Positions 13,156 through 21,707 of a stretch of DNA of 33,505 nucleotides are shown here, one piece after another. The DNA is taken from NCBI RefSeq assembly GCF_001571225.1, contig NZ_BCTJ01000038.1:1-33505 (forward strand). The letters run 5' to 3'. How positions within the stretch are numbered: the stretch's first letter is position 1; the number at the start of each line of letters is the position of its first letter. Below the pieces are notes generated by a model that saw nothing but the letters and a program-made list of their open reading frames with translations, did not search any database and had not been told where the DNA came from. The position numbers were made by a program, and so were the translations under genes. This DNA comes from Hydrogenophaga palleronii NBRC 102513 (GTDB lineage: Bacteria > Pseudomonadota > Gammaproteobacteria > Burkholderiales > Burkholderiaceae_C).

Positions 13156-15276
13156 ATGGCCCAGGTGATTCCCCCCTTCGAAGACATCGCGAAATTTCGA
13201 CAGCCGGCCACGCCCGGCGAGCTACACCTGCTGCACTGGCTGGAGGCGCAGCTCGATGCCGGCACCCAGGTGTTCTTCCAGCCCTGCATCAACGGCGACC
13301 GGCCCGACATCGTGCTGATGCACCGCGAGCGGGGCCTGCTCATCGTCGAGGTTAAGGACTGGGATCTGGTGCAATACTGCGTGGATGCCGACAACCGCTG
13401 GTCGCTGCGCCACGGAGCTCACCCCTATGCGCTGCGCAGCCCGGCGGCTCAGGCCTTCCACTACAAGCAGACCTTTTTCAAGCTGCACGTCAACGGCCTG
13501 CTGGAGAGGGCCGCCAAAGACAAGCGCTTCTACGGCCTGATCCATGTGCTGGTCTACCTGCATGGCCCGAACAGAGACGCGGTGGAGCATTTTTATGCCC
13601 CCGCGCGTGGCGTGCTGCGCCAGCAGTTGGCGGACAACGCATTGGCCTTCCGGGAGAAGCGCATCCCGCATGTGGAGTTCGAACGCAGGCTGGAGGCGCT
13701 TAACCGCAAGCGGAATCGCCTCGACCGAGACATGAAGATGACGGTCACGGCCGACCAACTGTGCTGGAAGATGCGTTTCCCGGACCGGGTGCCGTCGGAG
13801 TTGTTCACCGACGACATCCATGCTGAATTCCTGCGCCTGCTGATGCCGCCCTTCCACTACGCGCACCAGGGCCGCGAGATCGCCTACACGCCTCGCCAAG
13901 CGGCGCTGGGCCAGAGCCTGCCGGGGCACGCCAAGATCCGCGGGCTGGCCGGCTCCGGCAAGACCACGGTGCTGGCGCGGCGCGCTGTGAGCGCCCATGC
14001 GCGGCATGGCGGCGACGTGCTGCTGCTGACCTTTAACCTCACGCTGCGCATGTACGTTCACGACAGGATCAGCGAGGTGCGCAGCGACTTTTCCTGGTCG
14101 CGTTTCCAGATCTTGCACTACCACGGCTTCATCACCGGCGTGCTGGGCAATGCCGGGGTGGACGTCTTGCCGCCTTTGCGCGAGTCGCCCGATGTCTGGT
14201 ACGAGCGCGAGTACTACTCCAACATTGGGCTGTTCCGGGAAATCTTCGCCAGCCAGGAGGCCGACCAGCCCAAGGCCAAGGGCCGGCACCGCTACCGCAC
14301 CATACTGGTCGACGAAATCCAAGACTACCGGCCGGCCTGGGTGCAGATTCTGCAGGAATTCTTCTTGGAGGAGGGCGGCGAACTGGTGCTATTTGGCGAT
14401 GAGCGGCAGAACATCTACAACCGGCCGGTGGACGAGGAACGCAAGGTGCGGCTGCCGGACGGCTACGGTCGCTGGTTGACTCTCAACAAGAGCTTTCGCT
14501 ACCGAGCAGACTCGCACATCCTGGCGCTGGCCAGCAACTTCCAGCGCGAGTTCCTGGCCCAGCGGTACGACTGGGAGGCCGACGCGGCCTACCAACCGGC
14601 GCTGTCGCTGGTAGGTGTCAATGCCTTCCAGGGTTTCGTGGATGGCGACCATGCTACTCTGGCCGCGCAGGTCATACGGCTGGCTCAGCAGGAACGCATA
14701 CATCCTAACGACCTCACCGTGATCGCCTCCCAGAAGGAGGAGCTGCGAGAGATCGACTACCAGGTGCGCAAGGGGCCGCGCCACCGTGAGCACACCCTGA
14801 CCACCTTCGCCAGCCGAGAGCTGATGGAACTGGTGGAGGTGCTGCGTGAGGCCCAGGTTTGGGGCATCAGCGCTCACCGTGAGCTGGACCAGGAGCGCCT
14901 GCGCGACTTCCCTGGTGGCCTGGAGGCGGCTCGCGGCCTGCAGCGCGCGCTGGAGCCGGTCAGCCGTATGTTCAAGTCGCTCCAGCACGCGCTGGAAACG
15001 GTGCACGCGGTGGAAAAGCAGAAGAAGTACGCCTTCAACCTCAACAGCGGTGTGATGAAGCTCTCCACCACGCACAGCTTCAAGGGCTTCGAATCGCCCA
15101 CCGTGGTACTGCTTGTGGGCGCCCGGGACTCGGCCGAACTGGTCTACACCGGCCTGACGCGGGCTCGCGAGAACATCGTCGTCTATGTCCATGCGGAGAG
15201 CCCATTCCACTGCTTCTTCGCCAAACGGCTGGAGCCACTGGAGCGGTTGCTGCAAGCGGCGGAGACTGGCGGGTAG
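13156..15276 (+). CDS. NERD nuclease-UvrD/Rep helicase fusion protein
   Basis: A 706-aa fusion. An N-terminal NERD (PD-(D/E)xK nuclease-like) domain spans about residues 20-135, with D51 in GDRPDIVL and E65-x-K67 in LIVEVKDW. Residues about 245-700 form an SF1 UvrD/Rep helicase core: Walker A GLAGSGKT (263-270), Walker B VDEIQD (385-390), motif III LFGDERQNIY (412-421), a KSFRYR segment (445-450), motif V STTHSFKGFE (637-646) and motif VI YTGLTRARENI (664-674). All key residues look intact, so an active DNA nuclease-motor is predicted. Such proteins occur in bacterial defence loci, but the role here is inference. It is solitary and flanked by a broken gene. The start at 13156 begins the conserved part; the open frame upstream to 12829 is low-complexity and rejected. 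Confidence 0.88.
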   Translation: MAQVIPPFEDIAKFRQPATPGELHLLHWLEAQLDAGTQVFFQPCINGDRPDIVLMHRERGLLIVEVKDWDLVQYCVDADNRWSLRHGAHPYALRSPAAQAFHYKQTFFKLHVNGLLERAAKDKRFYGLIHVLVYLHGPNRDAVEHFYAPARGVLRQQLADNALAFREKRIPHVEFERRLEALNRKRNRLDRDMKMTVTADQLCWKMRFPDRVPSELFTDDIHAEFLRLLMPPFHYAHQGREIAYTPRQAALGQSLPGHAKIRGLAGSGKTTVLARRAVSAHARHGGDVLLLTFNLTLRMYVHDRISEVRSDFSWSRFQILHYHGFITGVLGNAGVDVLPPLRESPDVWYEREYYSNIGLFREIFASQEADQPKAKGRHRYRTILVDEIQDYRPAWVQILQEFFLEEGGELVLFGDERQNIYNRPVDEERKVRLPDGYGRWLTLNKSFRYRADSHILALASNFQREFLAQRYDWEADAAYQPALSLVGVNAFQGFVDGDHATLAAQVIRLAQQERIHPNDLTVIASQKEELREIDYQVRKGPRHREHTLTTFASRELMELVEVLREAQVWGISAHRELDQERLRDFPGGLEAARGLQRALEPVSRMFKSLQHALETVHAVEKQKKYAFNLNSGVMKLSTTHSFKGFESPTVVLLVGARDSAELVYTGLTRARENIVVYVHAESPFHCFFAKRLEPLERLLQAAETGG

Positions 15277-15442
15277 TTGCCCGGTCCGTCGGGGTAGTAC
15301 TAGTTCGGTGGCGCGGTGCTCGACGGTGGTTAGTGTGTTGCATCGGCCGGTTGAATCCGCCGCCGAAAGCCGCTTTCCCTGCTCAGGGCAGGCAGGGCTT
15401 GAGTTGCCCCGCCGTGAACGGCGCACAGCCTGCGCTCCTGGC

Positions 15443-16648
15443 TCACACCCGCTCGAAGATCGCCGCAATCCCCTGCCCACCACCAATGCACATGGTCACC
15501 AGTGCATAGCGGCCCTGCACGCGCTGCAGCTCGTGGATGGCCTTCACGGTGATCAGCGCGCCGGTGGCGCCGATGGGGTGGCCGAGGGAGATGCCCGAGC
15601 CGTTGGGGTTGACCTTGGCCGGGTCCAGGCCGAGGTCGCGCGTGACGGCGCAGGCTTGTGCGGCGAAGGCTTCGTTGGCTTCGATCACGTCGAGGTCGTT
15701 CACCGTCAGGCCGGCCTTCTTCAGCGCCAGCTGGGTCGCGGGCACCGGGCCGATGCCCATGTACTTCGGGTCCACACCGGCGTGGGCGTAGGCGACCAGG
15801 CGGGCCAGCGGCTTGGCGCCGCGTGCCTTCACCGTATCACCGTCCATCAGCACCACGGCCGCGGCGGCGTCGTTGATGCCCGAGGCGTTGCCGGCCGTCA
15901 CGGTGCCGTTCTCTTTCTGGAACACCGGCTTGAGCTTGGCGAAGTCGGCCATCGTGGCGTTGCTGCGGAAGTGTTCGTCGGTGGCATAGGCCACGTCGCC
16001 CTTCTTGCTCTTGAGCGTCACCGGCACGATCTGGTCTTTGAACAGGCCGGCTTCGGTGGCGCGCTGCGCGCGGTTGTGGCTGTCCACCGCCAGCTGGTCC
16101 TGGTCTTCGCGGCTGATGCCCCACTTGGCGGCGATGTTCTCGGCCGTCACGCCCATGTGGATGTTGTGGAAGGGGTCGTGCAGCGCGCCGATCATCATGT
16201 CGACCATCTTGGTGTCGCCCATGCGCGCGCCCCAGCGCATGTTGAGGCTGGCGAAGGGGGCGCGGCTCATCACCTCGGCACCGGCGCCGATGGCGATGTC
16301 GGTGTCGCCGAGCTGGATGCTCTGCGCGGCCGAGACGATGGCCTGCAGGCCCGAGCCGCAGAGGCGGTTGACGTTGAAGGCGGGCGTGCCTTCGGCGCAG
16401 CCACCGGTGATGGCCGCCACGCGGGAGAGGTACATGTCTTTCGGTTCGGTGTTGACGACGTGGCCGAACACCACATGGCCCACGTCCTTGCCCTCGACGC
16501 TGGCGCGTGCCAGCGATTCGCGCACCACGAGCGCACCGAGTTCGGTGGGCGGCTGGTCTTTCAGGCTGCCGCCAAAGGTGCCGATGGCGGTGCGCACGGC
16601 GCTGACGACGAACACGTCACGGCGGTTTGTGGTGCTGGTGTTGCTCAT
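15443..16648 (-). CDS. Acetyl-CoA acetyltransferase / beta-ketothiolase
   Basis: A 401-aa thiolase. It either condenses two acyl-CoA units to a 3-ketoacyl-CoA (for example in polyhydroxyalkanoate synthesis) or cleaves them in degradation. The nucleophilic Cys is C97 (NRLCGSG), the catalytic His is H357 (GHPIGATG) and the second Cys is C387 (CIGGGQG). The sequence style (EAARAQSIQ-like helix, HMGVTAENIAAKWGISRE, long loop near 230-260) resembles BktB-type thiolases of Burkholderiales, but PhaA versus BktB cannot be settled by eye. AAGGAA precedes the ATG as ribosome site. It follows a histidine phosphatase gene on the same strand after about 100 bases that include TAGGAT, a possible own -10 (about 16710-16715). 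Confidence 0.93.
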   Translation of the reverse strand: MSNTSTTNRRDVFVVSAVRTAIGTFGGSLKDQPPTELGALVVRESLARASVEGKDVGHVVFGHVVNTEPKDMYLSRVAAITGGCAEGTPAFNVNRLCGSGLQAIVSAAQSIQLGDTDIAIGAGAEVMSRAPFASLNMRWGARMGDTKMVDMMIGALHDPFHNIHMGVTAENIAAKWGISREDQDQLAVDSHNRAQRATEAGLFKDQIVPVTLKSKKGDVAYATDEHFRSNATMADFAKLKPVFQKENGTVTAGNASGINDAAAAVVLMDGDTVKARGAKPLARLVAYAHAGVDPKYMGIGPVPATQLALKKAGLTVNDLDVIEANEAFAAQACAVTRDLGLDPAKVNPNGSGISLGHPIGATGALITVKAIHELQRVQGRYALVTMCIGGGQGIAAIFERV

Positions 16649-16749
16649 GGTGGTTTCCTTGATGGGTGAAGAGAGGGGCGGGGGAGGGGAAAAAATGAGG
16701 TGTCGGCCAACATCCTAGCCCTGCCACGAAGGCTGGGCCGCGAGGCGGG

Positions 16750-17352
16750 TCAGAAGCTGTGGCGCGCCAGCACGCGCAGCTGCGTGCCGCTGCTGTCCTT
16801 GCCCGGCCGCGTGAGCAGGATCTCGCCCATGGCCGGGGTCTGGCCGGTGAGGGCTTCGACGTTGATGTGGTGCGTCACCAGCACCTGGTTGCGTGGCGCG
16901 GCCCAGCCCCGCAGGTTCTCGATCACGTCGAGCGTCTGTTCCTCGCGCTCTTCGGCACCGAAGAAGGCGTTGAGCGGCGGCCAGACGGTGTTCTTCTTGA
17001 AGGCCAGCATGGCGGTGTCCGCGCAGCGGCACCAGGCGCTGGAGCGCACCTGATGGATCTGCACCTGTTCGCGCATGAAGGCCGTGTGCATCTTGCGTGC
17101 CTGTTCGCGGCCGGCTTCGCTCAGGTTGCGTTGCGTGCTGCAGTCGCCCAGCGTGAAGTTCGGCGGGTCACCGCCGCCGCCCTGGGTCTGGGCGTGGCGC
17201 ATCAGCAGCACGCAGCCGCCTTCGCGCAGCAGGGTCCAGAAGCCGGCGGGCGGTGCCACTTGCGACAGCGCCAGGTCGGGCAGCAGGCCGGCACCGAGGG
17301 CCGCACCGGCGGCCTGGGTGAAGCGGCGGCGGGGCATGGGGGTGTTGAACAT
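16750..17352 (-). CDS. Exported histidine phosphatase-family protein
   Basis: A 200-aa protein with a twin-arginine-like signal (MPRRRFTQAAGAALGAGLL) and a short histidine phosphatase (phosphoglycerate mutase-like) domain. The phosphate pocket motif is LMRHAQT with R52 and catalytic H53; the distal His lies in VLVTHHINVEALTG. A Cys-rich loop (SSAWCRCADTA) occupies the place of the usual second Arg-bearing loop. A periplasmic phosphomonoesterase of unknown substrate is predicted. It starts 31 bases after the SDR gene with AAGGAG nine bases before ATG, so it is probably cotranscribed with the SDR and pseudouridine synthase genes. Confidence 0.85.
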   Translation of the reverse strand: MFNTPMPRRRFTQAAGAALGAGLLPDLALSQVAPPAGFWTLLREGGCVLLMRHAQTQGGGGDPPNFTLGDCSTQRNLSEAGREQARKMHTAFMREQVQIHQVRSSAWCRCADTAMLAFKKNTVWPPLNAFFGAEEREEQTLDVIENLRGWAAPRNQVLVTHHINVEALTGQTPAMGEILLTRPGKDSSGTQLRVLARHSF

Positions 17353-17383
17353 GCGAGAGGTCTCCTTGGGGAATGTCTGCGGC

Positions 17384-18157
17384 TCAGCCGCGCACGTCGG
17401 CCACGGGCTCCTGGCCGAAGTCCGGCCGGGCCAGAAAGGCCAGCACGTGCGCTGCGGCCTCGTCGGGCGAGGTGAGCTGGCCCTGGTTTTTGAGTTCGAC
17501 GAAACGCTCGCGGTCGGGGAAGGCTGCGGGGTCGCCCGCGCGAAGCTGGATCTGCATGTCGGTGTCGATCACGCCGGGTGCCAGCGACACCAGCTGCGCG
17601 CCGTGCGGCCGCTGTGCTTCTTCCAGCGCGCAGCAGCGCGTGAAGTGGTCCATGCCGGCCTTGGCCGCGCAGTAGGGCGCCTGCGCGGCCATCGCCCGCC
17701 GGCCCAGGCCGGAGGAAATGTTGAGCACCTTGCGCGGGCCGCGCCAGCCGCCTTCCACCCAGATGCGGGTGCTTCGCAGGAACGCGGCGGTGAGCTGCAT
17801 CGGTGCTTCCAGCCCGACGCGCAGCGCGTTGGCGAGTTCGCTGGGCGGGCATTCGTCCAGCGGGCCGATGCGCGGGATCACGCCCGCGTTGTTGATGAGC
17901 GTGGCGCTGGCGATGGTGGCGGCATCGAGGTCGGCCAGCCATTCGGCCAGGCGCTGTCCGGCGTCGGTGGTGTCGGCCAGGTCCTGTGTCCATTGCGTGA
18001 GGGTGGCGTCCTGGCGGCGGGCTTTGTCGGCCAGTTCGGCGTTGACGTGGCGCGCGATGGTGAGCAGGTGGCCGTTGGAGCGCAGCGACTGTTTTGCCAT
18101 GGACAGGCCCATGCCGCGCGAGCCGCCGGTGAGGATGGTGAGGTGGATGGTGGTCAT
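17384..18157 (-). CDS. Short-chain dehydrogenase/reductase
   Basis: A 257-aa classical SDR with the NAD(P)-binding motif TGGSRGMG (residues 10-17), NNAG, the catalytic Ser in LNISSGLG and YxxxK in PYCAAKAG. A substrate loop follows PGVIDTDM. It somewhat resembles sepiapterin reductase-like SDRs, but I cannot assign a substrate. The start at 18157 lies ten bases after the stop of the RluA-like gene, and the histidine phosphatase gene follows, giving a three-gene minus-strand unit with unrelated functions. Confidence 0.88.
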   Translation of the reverse strand: MTTIHLTILTGGSRGMGLSMAKQSLRSNGHLLTIARHVNAELADKARRQDATLTQWTQDLADTTDAGQRLAEWLADLDAATIASATLINNAGVIPRIGPLDECPPSELANALRVGLEAPMQLTAAFLRSTRIWVEGGWRGPRKVLNISSGLGRRAMAAQAPYCAAKAGMDHFTRCCALEEAQRPHGAQLVSLAPGVIDTDMQIQLRAGDPAAFPDRERFVELKNQGQLTSPDEAAAHVLAFLARPDFGQEPVADVRG

Positions 18158-18167
18158 GGCATGCGTC

Positions 18168-18812
18168 TCAGAAAGGGCAGGGGCTGTGGAAGTGCATGGT
18201 CTCATTGCTCAGCGGGTGCGGCAACGAGAGCTGTTGTGCATGCAGCAGCAGGCGCGGGGCGCGGGCCTGCTGTTCGGGCGTGGCGTAGAGCATGTCGCCA
18301 AGTATCGGATGGCCGATGGCCTGCAGGTGCACGCGCAGCTGGTGCGTGCGGCCGGTGACGGGTTCGAGTTCGAGCCGGGTGCTGTCGGGTTCCGAAGGGC
18401 CGGCGATGCGCCAGCGCGTCACACTGGGTTTGCCGAGCTCGGCGCTGACGATGCTGCGTGGGCGGTTGGGCCAGTCGATGATGAGCGGCAGGTCGATGGT
18501 GTTCCAGCCGTTGTCGGGCTGCAGGTTGTGCAATGTGCCGGCGACAACAGCGGTGTAGCGCTTGTGCACCCGCCGGGTTTCAAAGGCGCGGCCGAGCTGG
18601 CGTTGTGCCTCGATGCCGCGCGCCATCACCACCAGGCCGGAGGTGGCCATGTCGAGCCGGTGCACCACCAGGGCGTCGGGCCAGCGGGCCTGGGCGCGGG
18701 CGCTCAGGCAGTCCTGCTTGTCGGGGCCTCTGCCCGGCACGGCCAGCAGGCCGGCGGGTTTGTCGAGCACGATCATCGTGTCGTCTTCGTGGATGACTTG
18801 CACGTTGCTCAT
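18168..18812 (-). CDS. RluA-family pseudouridine synthase
   Basis: A 214-aa catalytic domain of the RluA family, converting specific uridines in rRNA or tRNA to pseudouridine. The signature VVHRLDMATSGLVVMA contains catalytic D54; ILDKPAGLL-like (VLDKPAGLLAVPG) and TGRTHQLRVH motifs are also present. There is no N-terminal S4 domain, and the short length resembles RluA itself (23S U746/tRNA U32) rather than RluC or RluD. ATG 18812 has AAGGTG six to seven bases upstream; the frame stays open further up over the intergenic hairpins. First gene of a unit with the SDR and the phosphatase. Confidence 0.88.
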   Translation of the reverse strand: MSNVQVIHEDDTMIVLDKPAGLLAVPGRGPDKQDCLSARAQARWPDALVVHRLDMATSGLVVMARGIEAQRQLGRAFETRRVHKRYTAVVAGTLHNLQPDNGWNTIDLPLIIDWPNRPRSIVSAELGKPSVTRWRIAGPSEPDSTRLELEPVTGRTHQLRVHLQAIGHPILGDMLYATPEQQARAPRLLLHAQQLSLPHPLSNETMHFHSPCPF

Positions 18813-18922
18813 GCGGCGCACCTTGCGGGCACATGGACGCACGGCGTTCTGCTCATCCATGCGCCAGAAGAAATGTGGGCAGTCCAACGTTCGAGCACCA
18901 ATGAGCTCGTCGGTGATCGGGA

Positions 18923-18985
18923 GGGATGGCGCAGCCATCCCGGGGGAGATTCGCGGAGCCGTTCCGCCCGGTCGGCGATGACCGG
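18923..18985. promoter_or_regulatory. Two adjacent hairpins between divergent RluA-like gene and dusC
   Basis: The first is a perfect eight-base-pair repeat, GGGATGGC-GCA-GCCATCCC (18923-18941). The second is CCGGTC-GGCGAT-GACCGG (18968-18985). Neither has a U-run. Both lie in the 243-base gap between two divergent RNA-modification genes, so they may be operators or structured leader elements. No other gene or recognised motif was seen in this gap. Confidence 0.45.
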
Positions 18986-19042
18986 AGCTGCCGGAGCACA
19001 GGGAGAAAAGGACAGGAACATCCGCACATTCTCCCGGCAAAG

Positions 19043-19048
19043 GACAAT
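19043..19048 (+). promoter_or_regulatory. -10-like hexamer before dusC
   Basis: GACAAT ends seven bases before the ATG at 19056, and the spacer ACCCCCC contains no ribosome site, suggesting a leaderless start. No -35 match was found. Confidence 0.35.
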
Positions 19049-19055
19049 ACCCCCC

Positions 19056-20060
19056 ATGCTGCTGCTCGCGCCCATGGAAGGACTTCTCGACGCCACCCTG
19101 CGCGATGTGCTCACGCGCACCGGTGGCATCGACCGCTGCGTGAGCGAGTTCATCCGCGTCACCACCACGGTGCTGCCCGAGCGCGCCTTCATCCGAGTGG
19201 TGCCCGAGCTGCTCAACGGCGGGCGCACCCGCGCCGGCGTGCCGGTGCGCGCACAACTGCTCGGCTCCGATCCGACCCTGCTGGCAGAAAACGCCGCCCG
19301 GCTGGCCGGCCTCGGGCCGCACGGCATTGACCTCAACTTCGGCTGCCCGGCCAAGACCGTCAACCAGAGCCGCGGCGGCGCCGTGCTGCTGGACGAACCC
19401 GAGCTGGTCGGCCGCATCGTGGCGGCGGTGCGTCGCGCCGTGCCGGCGGCCATGCCGGTGTCGGCCAAGATGCGGCTGGGCTTCAACGACGACAGCCGCG
19501 CCGAAGAATGTGCCCACGCCATCGCCGATGCCGGTGCCGACGAACTGGTGATCCACGCCCGCACCAAGGCCCATGGCTACCGGCCACCCGCCTACTGGGA
19601 TCGGCTGGCCGAGGTGCGCGCCTCGCTGCCTGCCCACCTTCGCCTGCCGGTGATTGCCAACGGCGAGATCTGGAGCGTGGCCGACGCCGTTCGCTGCCGC
19701 GAAGTGACGGGCTGCGAACACCTCATGATCGGCCGCGGCATGGTCACCGACCCCGGCCTCGCGCTCGCCATCAAAGGCCAGGCGGGCGGTGTGCCCTGGG
19801 CCGTGCTGCCGCCGCTGCTGCTGAGTTTCTGGCAACAGGTGAGCGCCCGCGTGGAGCGCCGCCACCGCGCCGGCCGGCTCAAACAATGGCTCAACTACCT
19901 GCGCAAGTGTTACCCCGAGGCCCAGGCCGCGTTCGACGAACTGCGTCTGCTTAACGAGCCCGCCGACATCGAGGCCTGGCTGCAGCGCGCCCAGTTGTCT
20001 GAAATGCCTAGCACAGCGCCGTCTCCGGCGCTGCCAGCAGAAATGGCGCTGGCGTGTTAA
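19056..20060 (+). CDS. dusC: tRNA-dihydrouridine(16) synthase DusC-like
   Basis: A 334-aa flavin-dependent tRNA dihydrouridine synthase. The N-terminal LLAPMEGLLDATLRDVLT, the catalytic Cys C97 in NFGCPAKTVNQSRGGA, the IHARTK strand and the phosphate-binding GRGMVTDP mark the TIM barrel, followed by the helical tRNA-recognition domain. The segment EFIRVT and the overall style fit DusC (U16) better than DusA or DusB. The final 20 residues are Pro/Ala-rich and not conserved. It is followed 32 bases later by gshA on the same strand. Confidence 0.92.
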   Translation: MLLLAPMEGLLDATLRDVLTRTGGIDRCVSEFIRVTTTVLPERAFIRVVPELLNGGRTRAGVPVRAQLLGSDPTLLAENAARLAGLGPHGIDLNFGCPAKTVNQSRGGAVLLDEPELVGRIVAAVRRAVPAAMPVSAKMRLGFNDDSRAEECAHAIADAGADELVIHARTKAHGYRPPAYWDRLAEVRASLPAHLRLPVIANGEIWSVADAVRCREVTGCEHLMIGRGMVTDPGLALAIKGQAGGVPWAVLPPLLLSFWQQVSARVERRHRAGRLKQWLNYLRKCYPEAQAAFDELRLLNEPADIEAWLQRAQLSEMPSTAPSPALPAEMALAC

Positions 20061-20092
20061 CTTCCGGCCCCAGACCCGAAAACGACGCCTGT

Positions 20093-21652
20093 ATGACATC
20101 CCTACAACAACGGCTGGACACCCTCACAGGAGACCGTCTGCGTGGCATGCGCCGCGGACTGGAAAAGGAAAGCCTGCGCGCCCGGCCCGACGGCAAGCTC
20201 GCGGCCACCCCGCATCCGGCGGCGCTCGGCAGTGCGTTGACGCACCCGCACATCACCACCGACTACAGCGAGTCGCAACTGGAGCTCATCACCGGTGTGC
20301 ACGACAGCGTGGAAAGCTGCCTGGCCGAGCTGACCGACATCCATCAGTACACCGTGCGCAGCCTGCGTGCGCAGGGCGACGAGATGATGTGGGCCTCCAG
20401 CATGCCGTGTGGCCTGCCGCCCGACGAAACGATTCCGATCGGCCGTTACGGCTCGTCCAATGTCGGCCGCGCCAAGAGCGTCTACCGCATGGGGCTGGCA
20501 CACCGTTACGGCCGGCGCATGCAGACCATCTCGGGCATCCACTACAACTGGTCGCTGCCGGGTGTCGACAACGACGGCTACTTTGCCCTTATCCGCAATT
20601 TCCGCCGCCACGCCTTTCTGCTGCTCACGCTGTTCGGCGCCTCGCCGGCCTTGTGCTCCACCTTCGTCGAAGGCCGCCAGCACGAGTTGCAGAAGCTGGG
20701 CGACAACGGCACGCTCTACATGCCGCACGGCACCTCGCTGCGCATGGGCCGCCTCGGTTACCAGAGCGAGGCACAGTCCACGCTGGCCGTGAGCTACAAC
20801 GGCCTCGAAGGTTATGCCGCCTCGCTGCACGACGCGCTCACCCGCCCCTGGCCGGCCTACGAAGCGGTGGGCATCCGCAATCCGGGTGGCGACTACAACC
20901 AGCTCGCCACCACGCTGCTGCAGATCGAGAACGAGTTCTACGGCACCATCCGCCCCAAGCGCGTGATCTTCCCTGGCGAGCGCCCGCTGCATGCGCTGCG
21001 TGAGCGCGGCGTGGAGTACATCGAAGTCCGCCTGATGGACCTGAACCCGTTCGAGCCCATCGGCATCGGCGCGTCCACGCTGCGCTTCCTCGATGTGTTC
21101 CTGCTGCACTGCCTGCTCTCGGACAGCCCGCCCGACACGCCGGCCGAGATCCACGAACTCGCACACAACCAGCACCTGACAGCCGCACGCGGTCGCGAGC
21201 CCGGCCTGAACCTGAAGCGCAACGGCCAGGACGTGCCGCTGGTGCAGTGGGGCGCCGAACTGCTGGCCCAGCTGGGGCCTATCGCCGCGCTGCTCGATGA
21301 AGCGCACGGCGGCCATGAACACGCGCTGGCCGTGGCCCAGGCACAAAGCCTGCTGCAAGACCCCGACCAATTGCCTTCGGCGCGTGTGCTGCAGGCCATG
21401 CACCAACACCACGACGATTCCTTTATCGCCTTTGCGGGTGCGCAATCGCGCATCACGCACCAGCACCTGCTGGGCCTGCCCTGGGCCAGCAAGCAGCAGG
21501 CGCGTTACGAGGCCATGGCCGCGAAGTCGGTGGAAGACCAGCGCAACATCGAAGCAACCGACTCGATGCCGTTCGAGGTCTACCGGCAGGAGTACACGTC
21601 ACCCGCACGGCTGGGCCATGCCGCGGTGTCGGTGCTGCCGGTCGCGGCCTGA
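20093..21652 (+). CDS. gshA: Glutamate-cysteine ligase
   Basis: A 519-aa proteobacterial-type glutamate-cysteine ligase, catalysing the first and rate-limiting step of glutathione synthesis. Recognisable segments are RGLEKESLRARPDG, TTDYSESQLELITG, SGIHYNWSLP, SYNGLEGYAASL and EVRLMDLNPFEPIGI. The length matches E. coli GshA (518 aa). I start at ATG 20093; no Shine-Dalgarno precedes it. A GTG at 20054 overlaps the dusC stop (GTGTTAA) in the same frame and would add 13 residues, so a coupled alternative start is possible. The gene stands at the end of a dusC-gshA pair, and the downstream gene is convergent. Confidence 0.95.
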   Translation: MTSLQQRLDTLTGDRLRGMRRGLEKESLRARPDGKLAATPHPAALGSALTHPHITTDYSESQLELITGVHDSVESCLAELTDIHQYTVRSLRAQGDEMMWASSMPCGLPPDETIPIGRYGSSNVGRAKSVYRMGLAHRYGRRMQTISGIHYNWSLPGVDNDGYFALIRNFRRHAFLLLTLFGASPALCSTFVEGRQHELQKLGDNGTLYMPHGTSLRMGRLGYQSEAQSTLAVSYNGLEGYAASLHDALTRPWPAYEAVGIRNPGGDYNQLATTLLQIENEFYGTIRPKRVIFPGERPLHALRERGVEYIEVRLMDLNPFEPIGIGASTLRFLDVFLLHCLLSDSPPDTPAEIHELAHNQHLTAARGREPGLNLKRNGQDVPLVQWGAELLAQLGPIAALLDEAHGGHEHALAVAQAQSLLQDPDQLPSARVLQAMHQHHDDSFIAFAGAQSRITHQHLLGLPWASKQQARYEAMAAKSVEDQRNIEATDSMPFEVYRQEYTSPARLGHAAVSVLPVAA

Positions 21653-21707
21653 GGCGCCTGCCGCGCAGGGCGCGCGCTGAGAACGGGCAGGGCCGGCTCG
21701 GCGGTGC

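Noticed and set aside
13138..13158. TACAGT nine bases before the helicase ATG as a ninth leaderless promoter
   Set aside because: GGGGG lies between it and the ATG and could serve as a ribosome site; too ambiguous to count.
15277..15442. Possible gene or terminator between helicase and thiolase
   Set aside because: Only short imperfect repeats (CCTG...CAGG) and no coding pattern; nothing supportable.
18813..20099. Minus-strand N-terminal extension of the RluA-like gene across dusC
   Set aside because: Antisense to dusC; AAGGTG at the right spacing supports the ATG at 18812.
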